A stretch of 17,300 nt of DNA from Candidatus Micrarchaeaceae archaeon (GTDB lineage Archaea; Micrarchaeota; Micrarchaeia; Micrarchaeales; Micrarchaeaceae), in NCBI GenBank assembly GCA_027310535.1, contig DAIDAQ010000034.1, positions 1 through 17,300 on the forward strand, given 5' to 3'. This document shows positions 1-6,258 of this stretch, piece after piece. Numbering within the stretch: the first letter of the stretch is position 1; every line of letters starts with the position of its first letter. The position numbers and the translations under genes were made by a program. A model generated the notes under the pieces. The model searched no databases. It was not told the DNA's origin and was given only the letters and a program-made list of their open reading frames with translations.

Positions 1-1
1 T

Positions 2-337
2 TTATACGTGAATGGTGCGCAGGCGTATACAAGGACGATTTCCGGTCTCGCCCCATCCCTACCAAACGGTTTGGTGAGTATAGGAGGAGCTTCATCCATG
101 ATATTTTGGGGTCCCGCTTACCATCAGGGAACCATCGCCAATGTCCAGTTCTACAACGTCACGCTCTCCGCGAGCGATGTCCAGTACCTCTATAAGGAAG
201 GCATAGGTGGTGCACCAATCGATTACTATAACCTCGTCGGCTGGTGGCCCCTGAACGGCGATGCAAATGACTACTCTGGGAACGACAACAATGCTTTCTC
301 TTACAACGTCATCTTCAACGGTACATGGAACAAATAG
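2..337 (+). CDS. LamG/concanavalin A-like domain surface protein, C-terminal part (5' end outside window)
   Basis: The reading frame is open from the window edge (LYVNG at base 2), so the internal GTG at 8 is not taken as the start. The visible 111 residues hold the end of one LamG jelly-roll module: the LYVNG strand, then G-IANVQFYN--LS and the LYKEGIGG closing segment. A second module then begins (LVGWWPLNGDANDYSG). LamG modules bind carbohydrate or protein and are common in repeats in archaeal cell-surface proteins. The sequons NVT and NGT fit an extracellular, possibly N-glycosylated protein. The oddity is the end: TAG falls about 35 residues into the second module, which normally runs about 150 residues. 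The protein therefore ends in a partial repeat, or the gene was cut short. No continuation of the fold was found in the other frames downstream. The full length and any signal peptide lie outside the window. Confidence 0.8.
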   Translation, partial: LYVNGAQAYTRTISGLAPSLPNGLVSIGGASSMIFWGPAYHQGTIANVQFYNVTLSASDVQYLYKEGIGGAPIDYYNLVGWWPLNGDANDYSGNDNNAFSYNVIFNGTWNK

Positions 338-490
338 TACTCCAATGAAAACCTACCTTTTCTTCGGCGCTGCAGAGCTTGCGCTGAGCGGTAGAAATGT
401 CGGGACGTATCAGAAGATACGCCCCGGGTGGATGAGAATAGGGTTGTTACAGAACTAGCGTAATATTGCCTTATCCAAATCAATTTTGCG
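338..490. other. Gene-free stretch with a strong hairpin; candidate structured RNA
   Basis: No credible protein frame lies between the LamG stop and the 3' end of the TBP-like gene. The stretch contains GGGACGTATC-AGAA-GATACGCCCC at about 399-422, a 10-bp stem with one mismatch and a tetraloop. On the plus strand it is followed by a GATGAG segment and a TTACAGAAC segment. In order, these resemble the 3' conserved elements of RNase P RNA, but the 5' conserved element was not found and coding sequence fills the space where it should be. It could be a small RNA on either strand or simply a 3' UTR structure. Confidence 0.3.
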
Positions 491-491
491 C

Positions 492-523
492 GGTATATAT
501 TTAAACACTAAGGTATTTAAACC
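492..523. promoter_or_regulatory. Two tandem TATA-like motifs with no obvious target gene
   Basis: GGTATATATTTAAAC (492-506) and AGGTATTTAAACC (511-523) are near repeats of each other, and both match the archaeal TTTAWA-type TATA element. They lie 34-65 nt beyond the 3' end of the TBP-like gene. No plus-strand coding gene starts before 973. Read leftward they would drive an RNA covering the hairpin at 399-422. Read rightward they would drive an antisense transcript across the TBP-like gene. Confidence 0.35.
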
Positions 524-556
524 TTCTCTCGGCAGCGCCCGTTCCGGCCCTGCCGG

Positions 557-901
557 TCATGAGCTCCTTCCGCCATGCTGGTTCGAATACTTCTTCACAA
601 GCTGCACTGCGTGGTCCACTGCCTTTTCAACGTCCTCCTTTGTCTTTGCCCCCGTGCAGATTATCTTCCCGGAGTTGAAGAGCAGGAGCGCTGCCTTTAA
701 CTTGGGCTCGTTCACCTTGAAGATCGCACCAGGAAACTGCTCCGGCTCATAGTCCACATCCCTAGACAGTTTTGCCAGGCCGTAGAGGTCGAGCTCTACG
801 TTCAACTCCGCGCTTGCCACAAGGTTAACCACCTCGTAAGTTGGCTTGAGCTTTACATGTAGGTATCTCGGCGAGCCGCCCTGCGGGTTTTGCTTTGCCA
901 T
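557..901 (-). CDS. tbp: Single-repeat TATA-binding protein homologue (half-TBP), 114 aa
   Basis: TBP binds TATA boxes, bends DNA and recruits TFB to start archaeal transcription. Normal TBP is about 180-200 residues of two tandem repeats of about 90. This protein has exactly one: strand 1 at 23-33 (VVNLVASAELN), helix 1 at about 35-49, the YEPEQFPG strand, the LLLFNSGKIICTGAK strands and helix 2 (EDVEKAVDHAVQLVKKY). The half-site DNA contacts are present: Asn of VVN, the intercalating Phe pair (QFPG and LLLF), and Thr of CTGAK. A charged N-terminal arm and a short polar tail flank the repeat. The stop at 557 is clean, and no second repeat was found downstream on this strand in any frame. Start ATG 901 lies 29 nt from the TATA box at 930-937. 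I infer it acts as a homodimer. It could instead be a paralogue beside a normal TBP elsewhere in the genome. Confidence 0.85.
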   Translation of the reverse strand: MAKQNPQGGSPRYLHVKLKPTYEVVNLVASAELNVELDLYGLAKLSRDVDYEPEQFPGAIFKVNEPKLKAALLLFNSGKIICTGAKTKEDVEKAVDHAVQLVKKYSNQHGGRSS

Positions 902-929
902 GCTGATCGCACTTCTGTCTCTGCCAAAG

Positions 930-937
930 TATAAATA
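930..937. promoter_or_regulatory. Shared TATA box between half-TBP and L21e genes
   Basis: TATAAATA is the only clear TATA element in the 71-bp gap between the two divergent starts. Read on the minus strand it is TATTTATA. It sits 29 nt from the TBP-like ATG and 36 nt from the L21e ATG. Initiation about 26 nt from its centre would give leaders of about 7 and 13 nt. One element may therefore serve both genes, and the TBP-like protein may act on its own promoter. Confidence 0.55.
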
Positions 938-972
938 GATTGCGCAGCCTAACTAAACTTTGCAGTGATCCT

Positions 973-1257
973 ATGTCGAAGCGTTCAACAGGCTTATTCA
1001 GCGGCAGGTCAAGGCATCTGGCAAGGCACCACAGGCCATCGCTGCTCAGCATCGACTCTGCCATAAAGGAGTTCAGCAGCGGGGACAGGGTGGCAATAGT
1101 GCCAAAGGGTGCTTTCAGGGACATACCGCACCCCAGATACAGGGGCAAGATAGGAACAGTGATCGGCAGGAGAGGCTCTGCCTATGTCGTCCGGGTGAGG
1201 AACATGGGCGCGACAAGGACGCTGGTGGTGCCGGTCCGCCACCTAGAGAAGGCCTGA
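973..1257 (+). CDS. rpl21e: Large-subunit ribosomal protein L21e
   Basis: L21e is an archaeal and eukaryotic protein of the large ribosomal subunit. The 94-residue product has the family pattern: a basic N terminus (MSKRSTGLFSGRSRHLARH), a KEFSSGDRVAIVPKG stretch, and an SH3-like barrel with PHPRYRGKIGTVIGRRG-AYVV. The family is usually 95-100 residues. An in-frame codon exists at 940, but ATG 973 matches the conserved MxKRSxG start and lies just after a GTGAT (963-967) that can pair with 16S rRNA. The 18-nt gap to fibrillarin suggests co-transcription of a ribosomal protein with an rRNA-modification enzyme. Confidence 0.93.
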   Translation: MSKRSTGLFSGRSRHLARHHRPSLLSIDSAIKEFSSGDRVAIVPKGAFRDIPHPRYRGKIGTVIGRRGSAYVVRVRNMGATRTLVVPVRHLEKA

Positions 1258-1275
1258 CAGGCAGCCAGTGTATAA

Positions 1276-1932
1276 ATGGAAGCAAAGAGGCTCTTTGACG
1301 GAATATACAGGATAAACAGCAGGCTTGCCACAGAGAACTCGTCAAGGGGAAGGAAAGTATACGGGGAAGAACTAGTCGAGCTTGATGGAAAGGAGTACAG
1401 GCTGTGGAATCCATACCGCAGCAAGCTAGCTGCCGCGATCCTCAATGGCCTCAAGGCGGTAAAGTTCGAAGCAGATTCCGTTGTCCTTTACCTCGGTGCA
1501 GCGACAGGCACGACCGCAAGCCACGTTGGCGACATCGCCAGGGAAGGGGCGGTATTCTGCGTCGAGTTCTCGGAGCGCAACATGCGCGAGCTCATCCCTG
1601 TTTGTGAGGAGAGGCAGAACATGCTCCCACTGCTCTGCGACGCCAATGACGTCGAGAAGTACTCCGGCGCCGTGCCCGAATGCAGCATAATTTACCAGGA
1701 CGTCTCGGCGAGGAACCAGGCAGAGATACTGAAAAAGAACGCGCAGTTCCTCAAGAGGGGGGGCTATGCCTACTTCGTAATAAAGTCGCAGAGCATCGAT
1801 GTCTCAAAAAGGCCGGAGCAGGTCTTCAGGAAGGAGCTGGCCGAGCTCCATGGCATGTTTGAACTGGTCGAAAAGGTTGACCTCGAGCCGTTCGACAGCC
1901 TGCACCTGTTTGTCGTGCTGAGAAAGAAGTAG
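1276..1932 (+). CDS. flpA: Fibrillarin, C/D-box RNP 2'-O-methyltransferase
   Basis: Fibrillarin is the catalytic subunit of C/D-box sRNPs. With Nop5 and L7Ae it uses S-adenosylmethionine to methylate ribose 2'-OH in rRNA and tRNA at guide-RNA-selected sites. The 218-residue length is normal for archaea (about 225). The N terminus carries the LFDGIYRIN strand region and a WNPYRSKLAAAI segment. The Rossmann core follows, with SAM motif I at 70-82 (VLYLGAATGTTAS) and the acidic VEF strand. The K-D-K-H catalytic set is visible as K50, D142 (YQDVS), K170 (FVIKS) and H210 (LHLFVV). The gene follows L21e by 18 nt. The nop5 gene often paired with fibrillarin is not in this window. The stop abuts the GluRS stop, the two being convergent. 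Confidence 0.95.
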   Translation: MEAKRLFDGIYRINSRLATENSSRGRKVYGEELVELDGKEYRLWNPYRSKLAAAILNGLKAVKFEADSVVLYLGAATGTTASHVGDIAREGAVFCVEFSERNMRELIPVCEERQNMLPLLCDANDVEKYSGAVPECSIIYQDVSARNQAEILKKNAQFLKRGGYAYFVIKSQSIDVSKRPEQVFRKELAELHGMFELVEKVDLEPFDSLHLFVVLRKK

Positions 1933-3645
1933 CTATTTCGAGGCCAAGATGAACTGCATTTTCTCTTTGTCATCGAGTATGCAGTATCCAAACCTCTCGA
2001 ATTGCACAATGTCATGCTCTTCAAGCTTTCCTGCGTACTTCTCAACATACCCTTTTGCGACTTTTAGGCTGTCTGGGGCCATGTTTCCATTGCCATCGAG
2101 AAGCATGCCTGGGATTAGCACGCTGCACGGGAGATAGTTCCCCTCGCTGACCCACTGCAGTACACTGCCCATTCCGCCCACTGCTGGTTCGCAGATTATC
2201 CCATTGTCTGTGGAGACAACCCTTGCATCGGTCAGGTCCTTGAGCCTTACCATATCCCCTGCAATGAGCCCGTTTGCGTCTACTTTGCTTACGTAGAACA
2301 CGCCGGATATTTTGTACTCCCTGGTTTCGCTGCTGTCCTTCCTGACCATCAGTTTTGCCGTTAGCGGCGCAGCATTGTTGATTGTCAGCATGATCGGGTT
2401 CTCGACAAAATATAGATGCTTGGCAACATGGTCTATAATCTTCCTGTTCCCAGCGAGGAGCTTCTCTATGCTTATGGTACCCTCGTTCTTGCTCATGCCT
2501 ATGTCCAGGACAAAATCCTTTATTGCCTGCGGGTCAACACCCCGCCTCCTCAGACCGGCGATGGTGGTAAGCCGTGGGTCATCCCAGCCCAAGACTGACT
2601 TCCTGTCGATGAGCTCCTTTATGAACCGCTTCCCTTTTGGCTGCCCGAGTATGAATGTCCTGGCATGCAGGTGGAGGCGTGGCTTCCTGAGCCCGAGCGC
2701 GTCGAGCACCTCAAAGTAAAGGGCGTCCCTCAGCTCGTATTCCCTTGTGCGCAGCGCGTCTGTCACACCCTCTAGTGAGTCGTTTATCGGGGTGTTCAGG
2801 TCGTAGTTTGGCCAGACTATATACTTGCCGGCCTGCCTGTAATGCGGCACTTTTTTTATTCTTAGTATGGTGGGGTCCCTCAGTGCAGTGTTGTCGGAAG
2901 ACGTCTCGCCTTTGAACCTGACAATTGCCCCGCCCTCATCAAACTCTCCCCCGAGCATCTTGTCGAACAGGTCAAGGTTTTCCCCTGGGCCTGCATCCCT
3001 GTGCCCGCAGGCTTTGCGGTTGAACCTGTCCTCCTTCACCTTTTCGCCGCTGCAGGTGCAGACGTATGCTCTGCCGCGCTCCATGAGCTCCCTGGCGTAT
3101 TTGTACATCTTATCGATCCTGTCGCTTGCGTAGTACTCCTTGTCAAACTTTATGCCGAGCCACGCGAGGTCTCTTTTGAATGCGTCAACATACTCTGCTT
3201 TTTCCTTCTCCGGATTTGTGTCATCAAAGTAGAGGTAGCATTTGCCCTTGTATATATCGGCCAGCTCCCTTGCTATGAACGCGGCGCTTGAGTGGCCTAT
3301 ATGCATGTAGCCGCTCGGTTCCGGCGCAAAGCGTGTTATTACCTTGCCTATCTCTGCGCCTTCTATAGTTAGCTTTGGTTTTCCCTCCCTGTCCTTCTTC
3401 TTCATTTCTTCCCTGAATTCGCCTTCGTACTTATGGTACTCTACTTCGATCTGATCTCTGTCGAGTCTGTTAACCTCATCAACCACAATGACAACCTCCC
3501 TTGCAAGGTCTTTGACGTTTTTTCTGTGCCGGGGCATAAGCGGCAGCACCCTGCTCAGTACACTTGGCAGCTTGGCGCTGCCGTAATCGTACGCGTTTTT
3601 GAGCGCATACTTGTAGATCGTTTCACGTTCGCCCTTACCCAGCAT
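1933..3645 (-). CDS. gltX: Glutamyl-tRNA synthetase, archaeal type
   Basis: This class I synthetase charges tRNA-Glu (and possibly tRNA-Gln, if the organism makes Gln-tRNA by transamidation). At 570 residues it is normal for the archaeal/eukaryotic GlxRS branch. A helical N-terminal extension (1-100) precedes the catalytic domain. The HIGH motif is intact at 115-118 (SGYMHIGHSS). A zinc knuckle is likely from C196, C198, C213 and H215. The GWDDPRL signature at 353-359 and GLRRRGV at 364-370 are conserved, and a C-terminal beta-barrel anticodon-binding domain follows. The oddity is the KMSKS loop at 334-340. Relatives carry an SKS/STSK-type sequence there, but this protein reads GQPKGKR. The start ATG overlaps the upstream TGA by one base (TGATG), so translation is probably coupled to the membrane protein before it. 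Confidence 0.95.
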   Translation of the reverse strand: MLGKGERETIYKYALKNAYDYGSAKLPSVLSRVLPLMPRHRKNVKDLAREVVIVVDEVNRLDRDQIEVEYHKYEGEFREEMKKKDREGKPKLTIEGAEIGKVITRFAPEPSGYMHIGHSSAAFIARELADIYKGKCYLYFDDTNPEKEKAEYVDAFKRDLAWLGIKFDKEYYASDRIDKMYKYARELMERGRAYVCTCSGEKVKEDRFNRKACGHRDAGPGENLDLFDKMLGGEFDEGGAIVRFKGETSSDNTALRDPTILRIKKVPHYRQAGKYIVWPNYDLNTPINDSLEGVTDALRTREYELRDALYFEVLDALGLRKPRLHLHARTFILGQPKGKRFIKELIDRKSVLGWDDPRLTTIAGLRRRGVDPQAIKDFVLDIGMSKNEGTISIEKLLAGNRKIIDHVAKHLYFVENPIMLTINNAAPLTAKLMVRKDSSETREYKISGVFYVSKVDANGLIAGDMVRLKDLTDARVVSTDNGIICEPAVGGMGSVLQWVSEGNYLPCSVLIPGMLLDGNGNMAPDSLKVAKGYVEKYAGKLEEHDIVQFERFGYCILDDKEKMQFILASK

Positions 3646-4253
3646 CAGACCTGCCTCAGTGTTGTATTCCTACCAGCCACATACGACACGCCGTTAACTG
3701 ATATCTCTGTGCTTATGCTGACCCTCACTGTCGAATTGAGTGGATCAAGAGCGCCCTTCTGCAGGGGGTAGCTCTTTGCTGTGAAGTAAACCGGAACCTG
3801 CTGCCTTGAGCCGGCGGGGGTCATGTTCGCGGTTATCGGCAGGGCGACGTACTCTGTTGCAGAGAAAGAGATATAGTTGCCTGCTGCGTAGCCTGATAAT
3901 AGCTGCTCAAATGCGTATGCGCTGCCATTAAGGTAGACATTTACTGTGCTGCCCAGCTGGCTGTATGCGCTTATCGTGTTGTTCGCCTGCATCCCATTCA
4001 GCGCATCGAGTATGGAGTTGGCTGAGCTGACGTTCAAGAGATTGAGCTCTGTCAGGTTGCCATAGCCTATCACTACCGCGTTTGCCACTCCGAAGGCAGG
4101 ATAGTAAGTCACGTTCGAGCTCCTATTGCTCTCGTTGCTTCTTGAATTACCCCCAGAGATGCCATCCCCGCTTGCCGCATACCCTGTTATGAAGATGACC
4201 AGCACAAAGAGCGACCCCAGTAGCGTGAGTATTTTTTTCTTCCTTTCGTCCAT
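3645..4253 (-). CDS. Membrane-anchored, sequon-rich extracellular protein of unknown function
   Basis: No family recognised. ATG 4253 is preferred over an upstream in-frame codon at 4328 because it begins a clean signal-anchor: MDERKKK, then a hydrophobic helix at about 10-26 (TLLGSLFVLVIFITGYAA). It also lies 19-30 nt from a TATA-like ATTAAAATA on its strand. The remaining 175 residues should lie outside the cell and contain about ten N-x-S/T sequons (including NRS, NVT, NLT, NVS, NNT, NGS, NMT, NST and NTT), dense enough to suggest heavy N-glycosylation. The chain is mostly beta-prone and polar with no cysteine, and no catalytic motif is visible. It overlaps gltX by one base, an unusual operon partner, so the pairing may reflect genome compaction rather than shared function. 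Confidence 0.75.
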   Translation of the reverse strand: MDERKKKILTLLGSLFVLVIFITGYAASGDGISGGNSRSNESNRSSNVTYYPAFGVANAVVIGYGNLTELNLLNVSSANSILDALNGMQANNTISAYSQLGSTVNVYLNGSAYAFEQLLSGYAAGNYISFSATEYVALPITANMTPAGSRQQVPVYFTAKSYPLQKGALDPLNSTVRVSISTEISVNGVSYVAGRNTTLRQV

Positions 4254-4265
4254 GTAAAGCACCAA

Positions 4266-4309
4266 AAGCGCGTATTTTAATAGGTATCTCCAGTAAAATC
4301 TATAAAATA
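4266..4309. promoter_or_regulatory. Divergent promoters between membrane protein and FKBP genes
   Basis: The 68-bp gap holds two TATA-like elements. TATTTTAATAG (4273-4283, minus strand CTATTAAAATA) is placed for ATG 4253. CTATAAAATA (4300-4309) is placed for ATG 4322. Both distances are so short that the transcripts are probably leaderless or nearly so. Confidence 0.5.
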
Positions 4310-4321
4310 CTAAGTGGTTTG

Positions 4322-5041
4322 ATGGCATTTTCAGATGGCGACTTCGTAGAGATAGAGTACAGCGCGTACGATTCAGCAGATGGCAAGATTATTGAGACTA
4401 CTGACGAGAAGGCGGCGCGCGATGCCGGAATATACGACAAGCACATGCATTACGGCAGGAGACTGATAATCTTTGGCTTCAGCAGGGTGATAAATGGGCT
4501 CGACAGGGAGTTGAGGAGGATGTCCGTGGGGCAGCATGAAAAGTTCACCTTCGGGCCTGATGATGCGTTCGGGAAGCGCAACGAGGACTATATCCGCGTT
4601 ATGAGACTGTCGGATATGAGGGAGATGGGGGTCGACCCGCATCCTGGGATGAGAGTCAACCTCGACGGCATGGTTGCAACGGTGAGGAACGTCGCTTCGG
4701 GCAGGGTGACAGTCGATATGAACCACCCGTACGCCGGGCATGATATAAAATATGAAATCAAGATTGTAGGGAACCCGAAGAGCGATGCAGAAAGGATAAA
4801 GGCGCTGGGCCAAGCATACGACGTGGAGCCTTCAGAGGCGCAGTTGCAGGACAGCACCGTCTTGCTAAAGTACGGGCCAGACAAGAAAAAAGACGAGGCT
4901 TATTATGTGGATAAGGCTGCGCTTATCCGTGCTGTATTCGAGACCATGAAGGGCGTCTCGAACATCAATGTAGAAGAGCAATACAGGCGCGAAGAGAAGA
5001 AAGAGGAAGCTACCAAGCAAGTGGCGGCTACCTCTTCGTGA
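4322..5041 (+). CDS. FKBP-type peptidyl-prolyl cis-trans isomerase, long archaeal form
   Basis: This is a folding catalyst and chaperone that isomerises Xaa-Pro bonds. The 239-residue protein matches the long archaeal FKBPs (the FKBP26 type) rather than the short about 150-residue class. The FKBP half begins at GDFVEIEYSAYDS, with the conserved VINGLDRELRRM helix and FTFGPDDAFG. The insert-in-flap (IF) domain lies at about 90-140 (DPHPGMRVNLDG, then GRVTVDMNHPYAGHDIKYEIKI), where the FKBP fold closes. A C-terminal extension from about 155 to 225 is the extra domain of the long form, ending in a charged KKEEATK tail. ATG 4322 is chosen over TTG 4319. The 3' end overlaps the decayed methyltransferase on the other strand. 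Confidence 0.92.
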   Translation: MAFSDGDFVEIEYSAYDSADGKIIETTDEKAARDAGIYDKHMHYGRRLIIFGFSRVINGLDRELRRMSVGQHEKFTFGPDDAFGKRNEDYIRVMRLSDMREMGVDPHPGMRVNLDGMVATVRNVASGRVTVDMNHPYAGHDIKYEIKIVGNPKSDAERIKALGQAYDVEPSEAQLQDSTVLLKYGPDKKKDEAYYVDKAALIRAVFETMKGVSNINVEEQYRREEKKEEATKQVAATSS

Positions 5042-5465
5042 GCTTCCTCCGCACCCTGAATGTTGATATCCTGCTGTAATCGCGGTATCTGTCCCTGAAG
5101 AGCCGCTTACTCTTCTCGACCGCGGCACAGTGCCCTCAAATCACCTATCTCGAACTTGTTCTTCAGGATTACTCGATTATCGTTTCGTATATCTTATGGT
5201 ACTCTGGCACTTGGGTCTCAAGTCCGCCTTTATTCCCATACTCTTTCCATGAAAAATAATGCAGGCTCTCGTCAAAGTAGTTCTGGAGCACCAGGGGCTT
5301 GCGCCGATCTTTCCTTGCAGTGACGGCAGAATCCGTCAATGGAACGGGCGCCGGGAAGATGAATGTGCCGCTTTTCTTGAGCACTCTGCGCACTTCGAAA
5401 ACCTTGTTCCAGTCGCGGATATTGCCAGGTACAAGGGAAGTTATAGCCACGCCGGAGTTCCTGCT
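5028..5465 (-). pseudogene. Degraded class I SAM-dependent methyltransferase
   Basis: Remnants of a type-11 methyltransferase lie in three frames on the minus strand. The first (about 5460-5169) carries DWNKVFEVRRVLKKSGTFIF, the post-motif III RVLKPGG-F pattern, then YFDESLHYFSWKEYG and VPEYHKIYETIIE before TAA. The second frame continues with ILKNKFEIGDLRA (about 5171-5110). The third gives VEKSKRLFRDRYRDYSRIS and ends at TAG 5028 inside the FKBP gene on the opposite strand. Together they match the C-terminal half of such enzymes in the right order. The N-terminal half with the SAM-binding GxGxG loop is missing: it is cut off about 10 nt before the Spt4 stop. Two frameshifts plus the truncation make this a dead gene. 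Confidence 0.8.
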
Positions 5466-5475
5466 GCTGCCTTGG

Positions 5476-5667
5476 CTACTTTACATCCACTGCGAAGGTA
5501 CTGTTAATGTTGATTCCTAGCTTCTGGGCTATCTGCGACTTCTCCGCGTTTATCACTATTATGTAGCTGCTCCACTTTGCAGAGAGCTCCTTTGATCCGC
5601 AGACAGGGCATGTGTTGCCATGACTGATTATCATTCCGCACTTCTTGCATGCCTTTTCTTCCGCCAT
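5476..5667 (-). CDS. spt4: Transcription elongation factor Spt4 (RNA polymerase subunit E'')
   Basis: Spt4 binds the NGN domain of Spt5 and promotes processive RNA polymerase elongation. The 63-residue product has the four-cysteine zinc site (CKKCG at 7-11 and CPVCG at 20-24) and the conserved WSSYIIVINAEKSQIAQKLG core. Length matches archaeal Spt4 (about 60-65). ATG 5667 starts at MAEEKAC as in relatives. An in-frame extension to 5712 would overlap deep into rpo7 and is rejected. The start lies 4 nt beyond the rpo7 stop (5672), so the two are tightly coupled, as in many archaea. An AGGAGGTGA Shine-Dalgarno-type sequence, near complementary to the 16S 3' end, lies within the last codons of rpo7 and ends just before the Spt4 start. 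Confidence 0.94.
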   Translation of the reverse strand: MAEEKACKKCGMIISHGNTCPVCGSKELSAKWSSYIIVINAEKSQIAQKLGININSTFAVDVK

Positions 5668-5671
5668 AGCC

Positions 5672-6247
5672 TCACCTCCTGCCCCTCTTCCCCCTCTCCT
5701 TCTGTGCTGCAAGCTGCTGCTTCAGCCACTCCGCCTTGCCGAACCCTTCCTGCTTCATCGTCAGCGCGATCTTTGAGTCCTTGACAGAGTTCTTCATGCT
5801 CACTGTCGAGATCTTGGCATAAACGCTGTCCCCCTTCTTTAGCATCGCCTTCTTCTGCCTTGTGACGAAGATCTGCGTCTTCCTATCGTAAGAGATGAAC
5901 TCGTTGGCTATCTGCGAGACGTGTACAAGGCCCTCCATTGGGCCTATCCTTACGAACGCGCCAAACTCTGTCAGCTCTGTCACTTCACCCGCCACAACTT
6001 CATCGACCTTTGGCATGAACGCGAGCACCTCGAACTCGGCATCGTGCTTCGTTGCAGGATCCCCGGGGTAGATGACGCCGTCGCTTACGTTTGTTACGTT
6101 GAAGACCACGACAATGACACCCATCTCCTTGTCTATCTTACCCTCGTACTTGCGCCGCAAAACCTCTTCGGCAACCTCTTCGACGTCCCTGCCAAACTCA
6201 GACGCGGGCAATGAAAACGTGTCTTTCACTGAATAGAGTGTGTACAT
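5672..6247 (-). CDS. rpo7: RNA polymerase subunit Rpo7 (RpoE', Rpb7 homologue)
   Basis: Rpo7 forms the polymerase stalk with Rpo4. It helps open complex formation and binds emerging RNA. The 191-residue product has the N-terminal RNP-like domain at 1-78 (MYTLYSVKDTF, DPATKHDAEFEVLAF). A C-terminal S1/OB fold follows from about 83 (GEVTELTEFGAFVRIGPMEGLVHVSQI). A charged tail ends in arginines. ATG 6247 is used because it is the family's MYxLYxVxD start. An in-frame extension to 6310 would overlap the upstream PIN gene. The gap to that gene is 11 nt. Rpo4 is not in the window. Confidence 0.95.
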   Translation of the reverse strand: MYTLYSVKDTFSLPASEFGRDVEEVAEEVLRRKYEGKIDKEMGVIVVVFNVTNVSDGVIYPGDPATKHDAEFEVLAFMPKVDEVVAGEVTELTEFGAFVRIGPMEGLVHVSQIANEFISYDRKTQIFVTRQKKAMLKKGDSVYAKISTVSMKNSVKDSKIALTMKQEGFGKAEWLKQQLAAQKERGKRGRR

Positions 6248-6258
6248 TGGTTCACCAG

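Noticed and set aside
301..483. Minus-strand 60-residue frame after the half-TBP gene
   Set aside because: Checked as a possible second TBP repeat. It has no TBP motif and looks like non-coding sequence.
5169..5450. 93-residue frame as an intact small gene
   Set aside because: It matches only the C-terminal half of a methyltransferase. The rest continues in other frames, so it is treated as part of a pseudogene.
5668..5712. N-terminal extension of Spt4
   Set aside because: It reads through the end of rpo7 in another frame. Homologues start at the MAEEKAC position.
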